From JAEMQF01 sp963775015 (GTDB lineage Bacteria > Pseudomonadota > Gammaproteobacteria > Burkholderiales > Burkholderiaceae_C): a stretch of DNA of 64,000 bases. Below are positions 45,816-53,465 of this stretch, piece by piece (positions within the stretch are counted from its first letter, which is position 1; each line of letters starts with the position of its first letter). Position numbers and translations under genes: made by a program. The stretch is from contig CAVZHI010000024.1 in NCBI GenBank assembly GCA_963775015.1, positions 62,001-126,000 on the forward strand. The letters are read 5' to 3'. The notes under the pieces were generated by a model that did not search any database, was not told the origin of the DNA, and worked only from the letters and a program-made list of their open reading frames with translations.

Positions 45816-47458
45816 CGATGCAAAAGCCCTTCGCCATCACGCTCGACCCCGGCTCGTCGCTGGCCAACAAGACCGGCACCTGGCGCACCGAGCGGCCCAT
45901 CTTCGTGGACCGCCTGCCGCCGTGCAACGCGCAATGCCCGGCCGGCGAAGACATCCAGGGCTGGCTGTTCCACGCCGAATCGGGTGACTACGAAGCGGCG
46001 TGGCGCCACCTCGTTCGCGACAACCCGTTCCCGGCGATCATGGGGCGCGTCTGCTACCACTCGTGCGAAGGCGTGTGCAATCGCGCCAAGCTCGACGCGG
46101 CGGTCGGCATCAACTCGGTCGAGCGCTTTCTCGGCGACGAAGCGCTGAAGCAGCGCTGGCGCTTCGCTGTGCCGGCTGCGGAATCCGGCAAGCACGTGCT
46201 CGTCGTCGGCGCCGGCCCCTCCGGCATGTCGGCGGCGTACCACCTGCGCCGCCTCGGCCACGCCGTGACGGTGATCGAAGCCGGACCGATGCTGGGCGGG
46301 ATGATGCGTTTCGGCATTCCGAAGTACCGCTTGCCGCGCGACGTGTTGGACGCCGAGATGCAACGCATCGTCGAGATGGGCGTGACCGTGTGCCTGAACA
46401 GCAAGGTGTTCAACCTGGCGCGGACGATGCAGGATGGCGGCTACGACGCTGCGTTCCTCGCGGTGGGCGCGCACATCGCCAAGCGCGCCTTCATCCCGGC
46501 GAAGGATTCGTCGCGCATCCTCGACGCCGTCGCGCTGCTGCGTTCGATGGAGGGCGAGGACAAGCCGATGCTGGGTCGCCGCGTCGTCGTCTACGGCGGA
46601 GGCAATACCGCCATCGACGTCGCGCGCACTGCGAAGCGCCTCGGCGCGACCGAAGCCATCATCGTCTATCGCCGCACGCGCGAACGCATGCCGGCGCACG
46701 ACCTCGAGGTCGAAGAGGCGTTGCAGGAAGGCGTTCTCGTCAAGTGGCTCTCCACGATCAGCCGCGCCGGAGACGATCAAAACGCCGACGCACTGACGAT
46801 CGAAAAAATGGTCCTCGACGCGAAAGGCAACCCGCAACCCACCGGCGAGTTCGAGACGCTGCAAGCCGACTCGCTCGTGCTGGCACTCGGCCAGGACGTG
46901 GACCTGTCGCTGCTCGACGACGTCCCCGGCCTGCAGCTGCAAGGCGGTGTCGTCCAGGTCGACCCCACGACGATGATGACCGGGCACCCGGGCCTGTTCG
47001 CCGGCGGCGACATGGTCCCTGCCGAGCGCAACGTGACGGTGGCGGTCGGCCACGGCAAACGCGCCGCACGCCACATCGACGCCTGGTTGCGCGGCACCCG
47101 CGTCGAGCCCACCGTCAAGCACGGCTCAGCCACCTTCGAGCGCCTGAACCCCTGGTACTACAGCGACGCGCCGAAGACGCTGCGGCCGCAACTCGACGTC
47201 GCGCGCCGCACCAGCAGCTTCGACGAAGTGCAAGGCGGCCTGACGCAAGACAACGCGCTGTTCGAAGCGCGCCGGTGTCTGAGCTGCGGCAACTGCTTCG
47301 AATGCGACAACTGCTACGGCGTGTGCCCCGACAACGCGGTGATCAAACTCGGCCCGGGCCGGCGCTTTGCGTTCAACTACGACTACTGCAAGGGCTGTGG
47401 CATCTGCGTTGCCGAATGCCCTTGTGGCGCAATCGACATGGTGCCCGAGGAGATGTAG
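45812..47458 (+). CDS. GltD-like NAD(P)H:ferredoxin-type flavoprotein with [4Fe-4S] tail
   Basis: A 548-residue protein. Residues 30-80 carry the DPYD-type cluster Cys set (CNAQCPAG, CYHSCEGVC). A FAD site GAGPSGMSAAYHLRRLG (about 130) and an NAD(P) site YGGGNTAIDVARTAKRLG (about 262) follow. The tail has CLSCGNCFECDNCYGVCP and CKGCGICVAECPCGAID, which bind two [4Fe-4S] clusters. It likely links the por enzyme to the NAD(P)H pool, taking the place of a simple PorD ferredoxin. ATG 45812 overlaps the porB stop. Confidence 0.9.
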   Translation: MTMQKPFAITLDPGSSLANKTGTWRTERPIFVDRLPPCNAQCPAGEDIQGWLFHAESGDYEAAWRHLVRDNPFPAIMGRVCYHSCEGVCNRAKLDAAVGINSVERFLGDEALKQRWRFAVPAAESGKHVLVVGAGPSGMSAAYHLRRLGHAVTVIEAGPMLGGMMRFGIPKYRLPRDVLDAEMQRIVEMGVTVCLNSKVFNLARTMQDGGYDAAFLAVGAHIAKRAFIPAKDSSRILDAVALLRSMEGEDKPMLGRRVVVYGGGNTAIDVARTAKRLGATEAIIVYRRTRERMPAHDLEVEEALQEGVLVKWLSTISRAGDDQNADALTIEKMVLDAKGNPQPTGEFETLQADSLVLALGQDVDLSLLDDVPGLQLQGGVVQVDPTTMMTGHPGLFAGGDMVPAERNVTVAVGHGKRAARHIDAWLRGTRVEPTVKHGSATFERLNPWYYSDAPKTLRPQLDVARRTSSFDEVQGGLTQDNALFEARRCLSCGNCFECDNCYGVCPDNAVIKLGPGRRFAFNYDYCKGCGICVAECPCGAIDMVPEEM

Positions 47459-47501
47459 GTGGGCGAACTGGGTGCCGCTGCGAGGCGCGCGATGCCAGCA
47501 C

Positions 47502-48428
47502 TCAACTCAGCAGGATCGCCACGCAGAGCAGCACCGAAAACAGCACCTGGAACTTGGCGGTTCGCGCGAGCAGCGGATTGAACGCCGGGCCCGGCGTCTC
47601 GCGCCAGAAGCGCCGCACCAGTGTTGCCGCCATCGGCAAGCCGAGCAGAGGGATGAGCAGCGTCACGCCGATGGGGGTGGCCTGCGCCAGCGCGCCGAGC
47701 AGCGCGAACGGCGCCAACATCAGCACCGCGTACTCGCAGCGGCTGAAGCGACGCCCCAGGCACACAGCCAAGGTGCGTTTGCCGACCAGCGCGTCGGGCT
47801 CGAGGTCGCGGTAGTTGTTGACGACGAGCACGGCGCTTGCCGGCAGGCCCACCATCAGCGCCGCGAGCAGCGCGCCGGGGCTGAGGCTGAGCGTCTGCAA
47901 ATAGTACGTTCCGCCGACGGCAACTCCGCCGAAGAACAGCAGGACGACGAAGTCGCCGTACGGCGTGTACGAAATCGGCCGCGGGCCGCCGGCATACGCC
48001 ATGGCTGCCCCGGCCGACGCAATGCCGGCGACGAGGATCGGCCAGCCGCCGCGTGCCACCAACATCAGGCCGAACGCGGTGGCCAGCGCAAAACAGGCGC
48101 GCGAAGCGCCTCGAACCTGGCGCGGCGTGAGCAAACCCATCGCCGTGGCTCGCGGCAGGCCCAGGCGCCCGCCCCGGTCGGTGCCGCGCTCAAAGTCGCT
48201 CACGTCGTTGTCGAGATTCGTACCGAGCTGCAGCAGCACCGCGCCGAGCATCGCCAGCCACAGCACGCCCAGGTCGATGCGTGCCGTCTCGGCCCAGGCG
48301 AGCGCACTGCCCACCAACACCGGATTCACGGCGATGCTCAGCGTGTGCGGGCGCGCGGCCATCGCCCAGGCGCGCAGCGCCGTACCCGCTTTGCTGCGCG
48401 CCACGGCCGTGGTGGATTGCGTCGACAT
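47502..48428 (-). CDS. menA: MenA, 1,4-dihydroxy-2-naphthoate prenyltransferase
   Basis: A 308-residue UbiA-family membrane enzyme with about eight helices. Prenyl-diphosphate-binding motifs are LGTNLDNDVSDFERGTDRGG (about residues 67-86) and NNYRDLEPDALVGKRTLAV (about 190). It makes demethylmenaquinone, a low-potential quinone, unusual for mostly ubiquinone-using Burkholderiales but sensible beside anaerobic-type enzymes. Other men genes are not in the window. It is convergent with the por operon. Confidence 0.85.
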   Translation of the reverse strand: MSTQSTTAVARSKAGTALRAWAMAARPHTLSIAVNPVLVGSALAWAETARIDLGVLWLAMLGAVLLQLGTNLDNDVSDFERGTDRGGRLGLPRATAMGLLTPRQVRGASRACFALATAFGLMLVARGGWPILVAGIASAGAAMAYAGGPRPISYTPYGDFVVLLFFGGVAVGGTYYLQTLSLSPGALLAALMVGLPASAVLVVNNYRDLEPDALVGKRTLAVCLGRRFSRCEYAVLMLAPFALLGALAQATPIGVTLLIPLLGLPMAATLVRRFWRETPGPAFNPLLARTAKFQVLFSVLLCVAILLS

Positions 48429-48533
48429 GACCCCTCTCCTCAACGCGCGGTTCGTCGAACCATGAAGCCCTGGCCAGTCTACGTGGCGCAGCGCGCGCCG
48501 GGCGCGCACGGGCGGTGCGCGTGGCGGGCGCGC

Positions 48534-48612
48534 TTGACCTGGATCAGACAGCGTGCGAGGGAACCGTTGCTGGAAAGCGCTGAAGCGTCGCAATTCGGTT
48601 GAGTTGCATCAA
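48534..48612. promoter_or_regulatory. Two CRP/FNR-like boxes upstream of menA
   Basis: TTGACCTGGATCAG at 48534-48547 and TTGAGTTGCATCAA at 48599-48612. For menA, a TAGACT hexamer on the minus strand (48481-48476) lies about 62 bp from the first box centre, a class I-like distance. The 348 bases between menA and the lipoprotein stop otherwise show no confident gene. Confidence 0.4.
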
Positions 48613-48694
48613 GCCGCGCAGACGTGCGTCGTTCCAACGCCGCGTCCGGCGCTGTCGAATGAGCTCAGACTCGTCGCAACGTGGGCCTTGCAAC

Positions 48695-48949
48695 ATGAAC
48701 GACGCAGCGATTTCCAAGACGGCAACGAACCTGCCTGCGCCCGAGACCGTGCACGACGCGCTGGTCGTCAACGCAAGCTACGGCTTCATCGAGCAGCACC
48801 GCGCGGTCCAGCCCAGCGCGCCACGCCGCGGCCGGATGCGCGACGTGATTCGCGCGCACGATTGCGTCATCCGCGCAAGGGGAACGGTCGGTCGGCGCAT
48901 TGTCAGAAGGGCGGGCGCCGACAGCTTGGACACCACTTGCTCGCGGTAG
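48695..48949 (+). CDS. Possible small ORF of unknown function
   Basis: An 84-residue reading frame starting MNDAAISKTATNLPAPETVH and ending at a TAG. It lies downstream of the box at 48599. Its last two-thirds overlap the 3' end of the minus-strand lipoprotein gene, and no clear ribosome site is present. The first 45 residues look protein-like but match no family I recognise. Low confidence. Confidence 0.25.
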   Translation: MNDAAISKTATNLPAPETVHDALVVNASYGFIEQHRAVQPSAPRRGRMRDVIRAHDCVIRARGTVGRRIVRRAGADSLDTTCSR

Positions 48950-49566
48950 GCCAGCAGTGCCTTCTGCAGGATTTCGAGCCAGGCCGTTTCAGTGGCGATC
49001 TGCCTCGATTCCTCGCTGTGCACCTTGATGACGGTCGGCGAACTCGCACCGGCCACGTCCAGGCTGGTTTCGATGTTGGCGCTGAGCGTGATCGCCCAAA
49101 AGCCCGGCTGAAACCACGCCCAGAACTGTCGGATGTGAACATCGATCACGAGCGGTGCGGGCCGCACAGCGCCTTCGCCGGCAATCTGGTATCCGGCTTG
49201 CTGAAACGCCGCCGTCAAGTTCTCGCGAACCAGGCCCGCGACAGTCTGCCCGTTCTCCAGAAGCACATCGCCCATGGCTTTGCCGAAGCCGCCGCGTTTT
49301 CGGGCGACCGCGCGCGCCTTGATGTCTGCGGAGGCTTGTTGTGCGCCTTCGAAGCCGAGAGAAGGAGTGCTCGGCTCCCCGGGGGCTTGCTCAAACACGC
49401 GCTCGTCCGTGACCGAGCGAATGACGACTGCGCGTCCCGTCGTCGTCTTTTCGGCGCGCACGGCTGCGGGACTCGAAAGCTTGATCTCGCTGCGCGTCGT
49501 CGCGCAACCGCCGACGAGAGCGCCGATGAGAAGCAGCGCAATCAGGCCCACTCTTCTGGTAGTCAT
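48778..49566 (-). CDS. Lipoprotein of the YajG-like type
   Basis: A 262-residue exported lipoprotein. The signal MTTRRVGLIALLLIGALVGGC has a lipobox GGC at residue 21. The mature part reads AVVIRSVTDERVFEQAPGEP, DVLLENGQTVAGLVRENLTA and AFQQAGYQIAGEG, resembling YajG-type envelope lipoproteins. The last 40 or so residues (after SAPALL) are Arg-rich and atypical; the original gene may have ended earlier and been extended by loss of its stop. Function unknown. Confidence 0.72.
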   Translation of the reverse strand: MTTRRVGLIALLLIGALVGGCATTRSEIKLSSPAAVRAEKTTTGRAVVIRSVTDERVFEQAPGEPSTPSLGFEGAQQASADIKARAVARKRGGFGKAMGDVLLENGQTVAGLVRENLTAAFQQAGYQIAGEGAVRPAPLVIDVHIRQFWAWFQPGFWAITLSANIETSLDVAGASSPTVIKVHSEESRQIATETAWLEILQKALLAYREQVVSKLSAPALLTMRRPTVPLARMTQSCARITSRIRPRRGALGWTARCCSMKP

Positions 49567-49686
49567 GTTCTTGTCCTCCATGCGTGGGTCGTTGGGGAGA
49601 GGGAGAGGCAAAACGCACAACGCGGGTTCCTGACTCAGCAGGAACTCACAGGTCGCGACCCGGACAGCGAGTTCGAGGTATCTGTG

Positions 49687-50010
49687 ATGAGCGTGCTGCA
49701 AGACCATGACTTCGAGGTCGCGGCCGCGCCATTGCTTACGGAGCAGCTGATTCTCGAAGACGAAGACGTTGCCATCGAGGTGGAGGTTGGCGACAACGAC
49801 TTGTATCGCAACAGCGTCGACCCACAGCCGACTTCGGTCAGCATCACCCTGCGGACCACGAACGCTGAGCAAGGACTGGCTGCCGAATCGACACCTCTTG
49901 CCCAGGCTTTGCTCGGCGCGATTGTGGGCGAATCGGTGGTTCTGCGGGTACCGGGCCGGCCTGCGAACGGGCTTACGGTGCTACGCATCACTCGCCCCGA
50001 CCAATCATAG
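49687..50010 (+). CDS. GreA/GreB C-terminal-domain protein (truncated)
   Basis: A 107-residue protein. Its C-terminal half (STPLAQALLGAIVGESVVLR, then VPGRPANGLTVLRI) matches the FKBP-like domain of GreA/GreB/Rnk. The N-terminal coiled coil that reaches the RNA polymerase active site is missing, so it cannot stimulate RNA cleavage in the usual way. It might still bind the polymerase secondary channel rim like Rnk, or be a remnant. ATG at 49687; start uncertain (GTG at 49684 adjoins). Confidence 0.6.
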   Translation: MSVLQDHDFEVAAAPLLTEQLILEDEDVAIEVEVGDNDLYRNSVDPQPTSVSITLRTTNAEQGLAAESTPLAQALLGAIVGESVVLRVPGRPANGLTVLRITRPDQS

Positions 50011-50062
50011 ACGGAACGAGGGCGATGCTCAGTACGCGAGTCGAGAGCGCCACTGGGCTCTG

Positions 50063-50269
50063 GTGCATGCCCCGCAGGGCCAGGGGGTCCTGTCGGTACG
50101 GGAGCTGGCACTACGGGTGGCGCGCGATGTCCGGCGCGTTCATGACGATGTGCAAGCGTTGGCAGAGTTGGGCTTTTTTGAGCGCACCGAAGGTGGCGGG
50201 GTCGAGTGCCCCTTTGAAGCGGTGAATATCGACATGCGATTGACTGCCGCAGCACGATGGCGCGCTTGA
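50063..50269 (+). pseudogene. Fragment of a COG4190-like HTH regulator/antitoxin
   Basis: The frame reads GVLSVRELALRVARDVRRVH, DDVQALAELGFFERTEGGG and VECPFEAVNIDMRL, the helix-turn-helix half of the HVO_A0114/COG4190 antitoxin-like family. The N-terminal half is not found in frame, and only a GTG at 50063 could start it. The remaining bases up to 50,421 hold nothing recognisable. Confidence 0.6.
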
Positions 50270-50421
50270 ATTCGGCTTGGCGCTCGCCGGAGATTCGCGC
50301 ATGGCGTTGCTGGGGGGCGTGGCATGGCGCGGCTGTGCCGATTTGAAACGCGACGCTCTCGCCGGTTGGCGTTGCGTTGCTGCCTTCCGTGAATGAAGTC
50401 AATTTGCGTTTGATCGGCGCC

Positions 50422-50880
50422 TCAATGCTTGGCGACGCCTTTGAACCAATGCTCGAGAGGCTCGGGGTTGGGGCGATACCAGGCTGGTTTGCGGTAATGG
50501 ACGAACGTGCCCTCGATGACCGAGCCCGTGACGACTCCACGCCAGACCAACCGGCCATCACTGTCGCTGCGGGTCTCGGTCTCGAACTGGATCGCGTCCC
50601 CTTGCTGGACGGCGGCAACGATGCCTTTGTTGAAACCCCATTGGTCGCACATGCTCGAGTGAAAGGTGCCAGCGGCAAAGGTGATGATGTCGCCTTTCTC
50701 ATCGGCGGGTTTGCCCTTGGGGCCGGCATCGGCGATGAACACCTTGCCCTCCAGGCCTGCCCACTGCGCGGCTGCGTTTGGGCTGCCCATGACGCAAAGT
50801 GCTGCCACCGTCAATGCGAGCACTGATCTGCGACAGCGATGCAACACGCAGGTCACCTCGCACTGGCGCATCGATTCCAT
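50422..50880 (-). CDS. Secreted protein of unknown function
   Basis: A 152-residue protein with a signal peptide (RSVLALTVAALCVMGSPNAA, about residues 19-38). The mature part contains GKVFIADAGPKGKPADEKGD, FHSSMCDQWGF and VVTGSVIEGTFVHYRKP, suggesting a small beta-rich domain. AAGGAGG lies 7 bases before ATG 50880. A TATAGG element lies just upstream, near the shared region with the divergent LuxR-type gene. I do not recognise a named family. Confidence 0.7.
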   Translation of the reverse strand: MESMRQCEVTCVLHRCRRSVLALTVAALCVMGSPNAAAQWAGLEGKVFIADAGPKGKPADEKGDIITFAAGTFHSSMCDQWGFNKGIVAAVQQGDAIQFETETRSDSDGRLVWRGVVTGSVIEGTFVHYRKPAWYRPNPEPLEHWFKGVAKH

Positions 50881-50976
50881 CGTCGACCTCCTTGGAGTCC
50901 TATACTGGCTTTGTACGCAGTGCGCCACGCCGAGTCCATGCGCAAGATTGCGTACCGGACCTGGAAAGGATCGGTC

Positions 50977-51771
50977 ATGGCCAGCCCGCGGCCCGAACTG
51001 CTGCGAACCCGCGACCTTCGTGCTGCATTGATGGGGCTGGGGGACATCGCGGATGGGGCCAGCAGCGGCGCGCGCTTCGCGATGGACGGTGTGCAAGTGT
51101 TGTCGCGCTTGGTGCCCAACGCGCTGACGACGCTGTCTTGCTGCGATCTGCACAGTTCAGTGCGCGTTGTCTTCGGCATGCAAGCGGGAGCGGTGGGCGC
51201 CGATGAGCGGGCCGCGTTCGATCGCCACTTTCACGAGCACCCACTGGTGCGATACCACGCCGTCGAGCGCGGTGTCTATGCGCATCGCATCAGCGACTCG
51301 CTGCCCCAGTCGCGCTTTCGCGAGACAGCCCTCTTCAACGACTACTACCGCCGTGTCGGCCTGAGCCACGCGCTGGCGCTGCCGATTCGCATGAACGGGC
51401 GGGAACTGGTCAGCTTCGTGCTCAACCGCGACGGCATGGACTTTGACGATCGCGAACTGGCTCTGCTGGATTGCCTGCGTCGGCCGCTGGCCAGGTTATT
51501 CGACCGAGTGCAGGCGGCCGATCGGCCCAGCGTCGAATTCGATGACGAAAGGCTGGCACGACTGGGCCTGAAGCAGCGCGAGGGTGAAGTGATGCATTGG
51601 GTGGCCGCAGGGAAGACCGACAAAGACGTGGCCGCGCTGCTGGGGCTGAGCCCGCGCACGGTGCACAAGCACCTGCAGAATATCTACGCCAAGCTCGGCG
51701 TCGAAACGCGCACCGCCGCAGTCATGCGCGCCCTGGGTTCCTCATGGGGCTCTCGATCGATGCGCGGTTGA
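50977..51771 (+). CDS. LuxR-family transcriptional regulator
   Basis: A 264-residue regulator. Residues 1-185 are a GAF/PAS-like sensor region, and residues 200-262 a LuxR helix-turn-helix: GLKQREGEVMHWVAAGKTDK, DVAALLGLSPRTVHKHLQNI, YAKLGVETRTAAVMRAL. No receiver domain or phosphorylation site is seen, so the signal is probably a small molecule. AAAGGA precedes ATG 50977. A TATACT hexamer at 50901-50906 may be its -10. It may control the divergent secreted protein. Confidence 0.85.
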   Translation: MASPRPELLRTRDLRAALMGLGDIADGASSGARFAMDGVQVLSRLVPNALTTLSCCDLHSSVRVVFGMQAGAVGADERAAFDRHFHEHPLVRYHAVERGVYAHRISDSLPQSRFRETALFNDYYRRVGLSHALALPIRMNGRELVSFVLNRDGMDFDDRELALLDCLRRPLARLFDRVQAADRPSVEFDDERLARLGLKQREGEVMHWVAAGKTDKDVAALLGLSPRTVHKHLQNIYAKLGVETRTAAVMRALGSSWGSRSMRG

Positions 51772-51865
51772 CGGCCGCCGATCGCTCGCGGCGTGAGACG
51801 CAGCGTCGGAGGGTCGGCGTCGGGGCGCTTCGGAAGTCTTTCGAGCCATTGCCACCCGGGCACAC

Positions 51866-52315
51866 TCACTGCTTCGTTAGCGGCGCCACGTTGATGACGA
51901 CGATCCCGGTCTTCTGCTCTGTCTCCACATATCGATACGCGTCTGCGATCGCCTTCAGGGGCACTCTCGATCGATGACCGGACGGAATTTGCCCGGCGCC
52001 GAGGCTCCTCACGAGGTCCAAATGCTGCGTCGCGACGACCGCCATGACCTTGGCGCCATAGGACTTCGCGAGCTGCACTGCCGCCGTGCCGATGGCGCCC
52101 GACGCGCCGTAAATGAGGATGCTGCGGCCCGGCTCGAGGCGGAACGCTTGCAGATTCGTGTCGGCATACCAGGCGCCCTCGCAGACCACGGCCTCGCCGA
52201 AGCGCGTACCCGTCGGCATGGCGGCAATCGGCGCCGTTTCAGGAATGCAGAGATATTCGGCATGCGCGCCGTAGACGTCCGGCGACAAGCCGAAGACGCG
52301 GTCGCCCGGCTGCAA
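51866..52315 (-). pseudogene. Zinc-type alcohol dehydrogenase (MDR) remnant
   Basis: Pieces of a medium-chain dehydrogenase: PGDRVFGLSPDVYGAHAEYL and LIYGASGAIGTAAVQLAKSYG (nucleotide-binding), then a jump to LKAIADAYRYVETEQKTG, the family's C-terminus. The N-terminal catalytic domain and about 90 residues of the middle are missing, and GKFRPVIDR is only seen in another frame. Clearly inactive. Confidence 0.8.
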
Positions 52316-52624
52316 TGCTTGCCAACAAGGGGAAAGTCACCGCGACGCTCGCTGCCATCGAGGTCGCCAGCCAGTGCGCTCGGCCCGTGCTGGAATTGGA
52401 ATGGGAGCGCGTCAAAGACGGGGGACTCGCCTTTCGAGTCGCCAGAAACTGGCTCGCGCCGTTCCTCATCGCGAGTTTGGTGGCTCTGGGGATGTCTATC
52501 TGGAGTGGCAGCTTCATGATTTGAGCATTGGCAAAGGCGCCTTGGGCCCGCTGACCCGGTGATCTGCCAGGAAGAAATGCGTCGATCGCGTCCAGCGCCC
52601 GCTCGTCGCCAAGTCGGCGTCGGC
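52316..52624. other. Region without a confident gene
   Basis: Between the dehydrogenase remnant and the ABC promoter. One plus-strand frame (52315-52524) would encode 69 residues ending in a hydrophobic APFLIASLVALGMSIW, but it starts at the break point of the remnant and has no ribosome site. It may be the end of another truncated gene. Confidence 0.4.
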
Positions 52625-52666
52625 TTGACCTGCGTCACAACGGCATGGGCCGGCACCGGCTAGCGT
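52625..52666 (+). promoter_or_regulatory. CRP/FNR-like box and -10 for the ABC/P-ATPase operon
   Basis: TTGACCTGCGTCAC at 52625-52638 is followed after 22 bp by TAGCGT at 52661-52666. The predicted start is near 52,673. Confidence 0.55.
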
Positions 52667-52711
52667 AGCGAGGCCTTGGAACTGACCGGGCGGCAATGCC
52701 CGGCATTCACG

Positions 52712-53461
52712 ATGCTCGCCGCTGCCCCCTTGTCCCGCCCGCCCACACCGGCCAGCGCCGAGCCGATGTTCGTCGCACGCGCCATCACCAAGGTCTACAC
52801 GATGGGTGAGGTGCAGGTGCACGCGCTGCGCGGCGTCGATCTGGACATTTACGCGTCCGAGTTCGTCGTGCTGCTCGGGCCGTCGGGCTGCGGCAAGTCG
52901 ACTCTGCTGAACATTCTCGGCGGCCTGGACACGCCGAGCAGCGGCAGCGCGATGTGGCGCGACCACGACCTGACGCACGCGAGCGACGCGGAACTGACGC
53001 GCTACCGGCGCGAGCACGTCGGCTTCGTGTTTCAGTTCTACAACCTGATCCCGTCGCTGACCGCGCGCGAGAACGTGACCCTCGTCACCGAGATGGCGAA
53101 ACACCCGATGCGCCCCGAAGAGGCGCTGGAGCTCGTCGGCCTGGGCGATCGGCTCGATCACTATCCGTCGCAGATGTCGGGCGGCGAGCAGCAGCGTGTC
53201 GCGATCGCGCGCGCGATCGCGAAGCGCCCCGACGTGTTGCTCTGCGACGAGCCGACCGGCGCGCTCGACTTCGCCACCGGAAAGATCGTCCTCGAAGTGA
53301 TCGCAAAGATCAACGCCGAACTCGGCACGACCGCGGCAGTGATCACGCACAACGCACCGATCGCGCAGATCGCGGACCGGGTGATGCGCATGGCCGACGG
53401 GCGCATCGCCTCCATCGAAGTCAACGCGGCGAAGCTGCGGCCGGACCAGATTTCGTGGTGA
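52712..53461 (+). CDS. ABC transporter ATP-binding protein (MacB/LolD family)
   Basis: About 249 residues. Walker A is GPSGCGKST, the signature is MSGGEQQRVAIARAIAKRPD, Walker B is VLLCDEPTGALD, and the H-loop is VITHNAPI. It belongs to the MacB/LolD class that pairs with FtsX-type permeases and drives export or mechanical work across the envelope. ATG 52712 is used; ATG 52766 (MFVARAITK) is equally possible, as neither has a clear ribosome site. The permease follows after 4 bases. Confidence 0.88.
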   Translation: MLAAAPLSRPPTPASAEPMFVARAITKVYTMGEVQVHALRGVDLDIYASEFVVLLGPSGCGKSTLLNILGGLDTPSSGSAMWRDHDLTHASDAELTRYRREHVGFVFQFYNLIPSLTARENVTLVTEMAKHPMRPEEALELVGLGDRLDHYPSQMSGGEQQRVAIARAIAKRPDVLLCDEPTGALDFATGKIVLEVIAKINAELGTTAAVITHNAPIAQIADRVMRMADGRIASIEVNAAKLRPDQISW

Positions 53462-53465
53462 GCGC

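Noticed and set aside
52315..52524. 69-codon plus-strand frame with a hydrophobic end
   Set aside because: No ribosome site, starts at the break of the dehydrogenase remnant, and matches no family I know.
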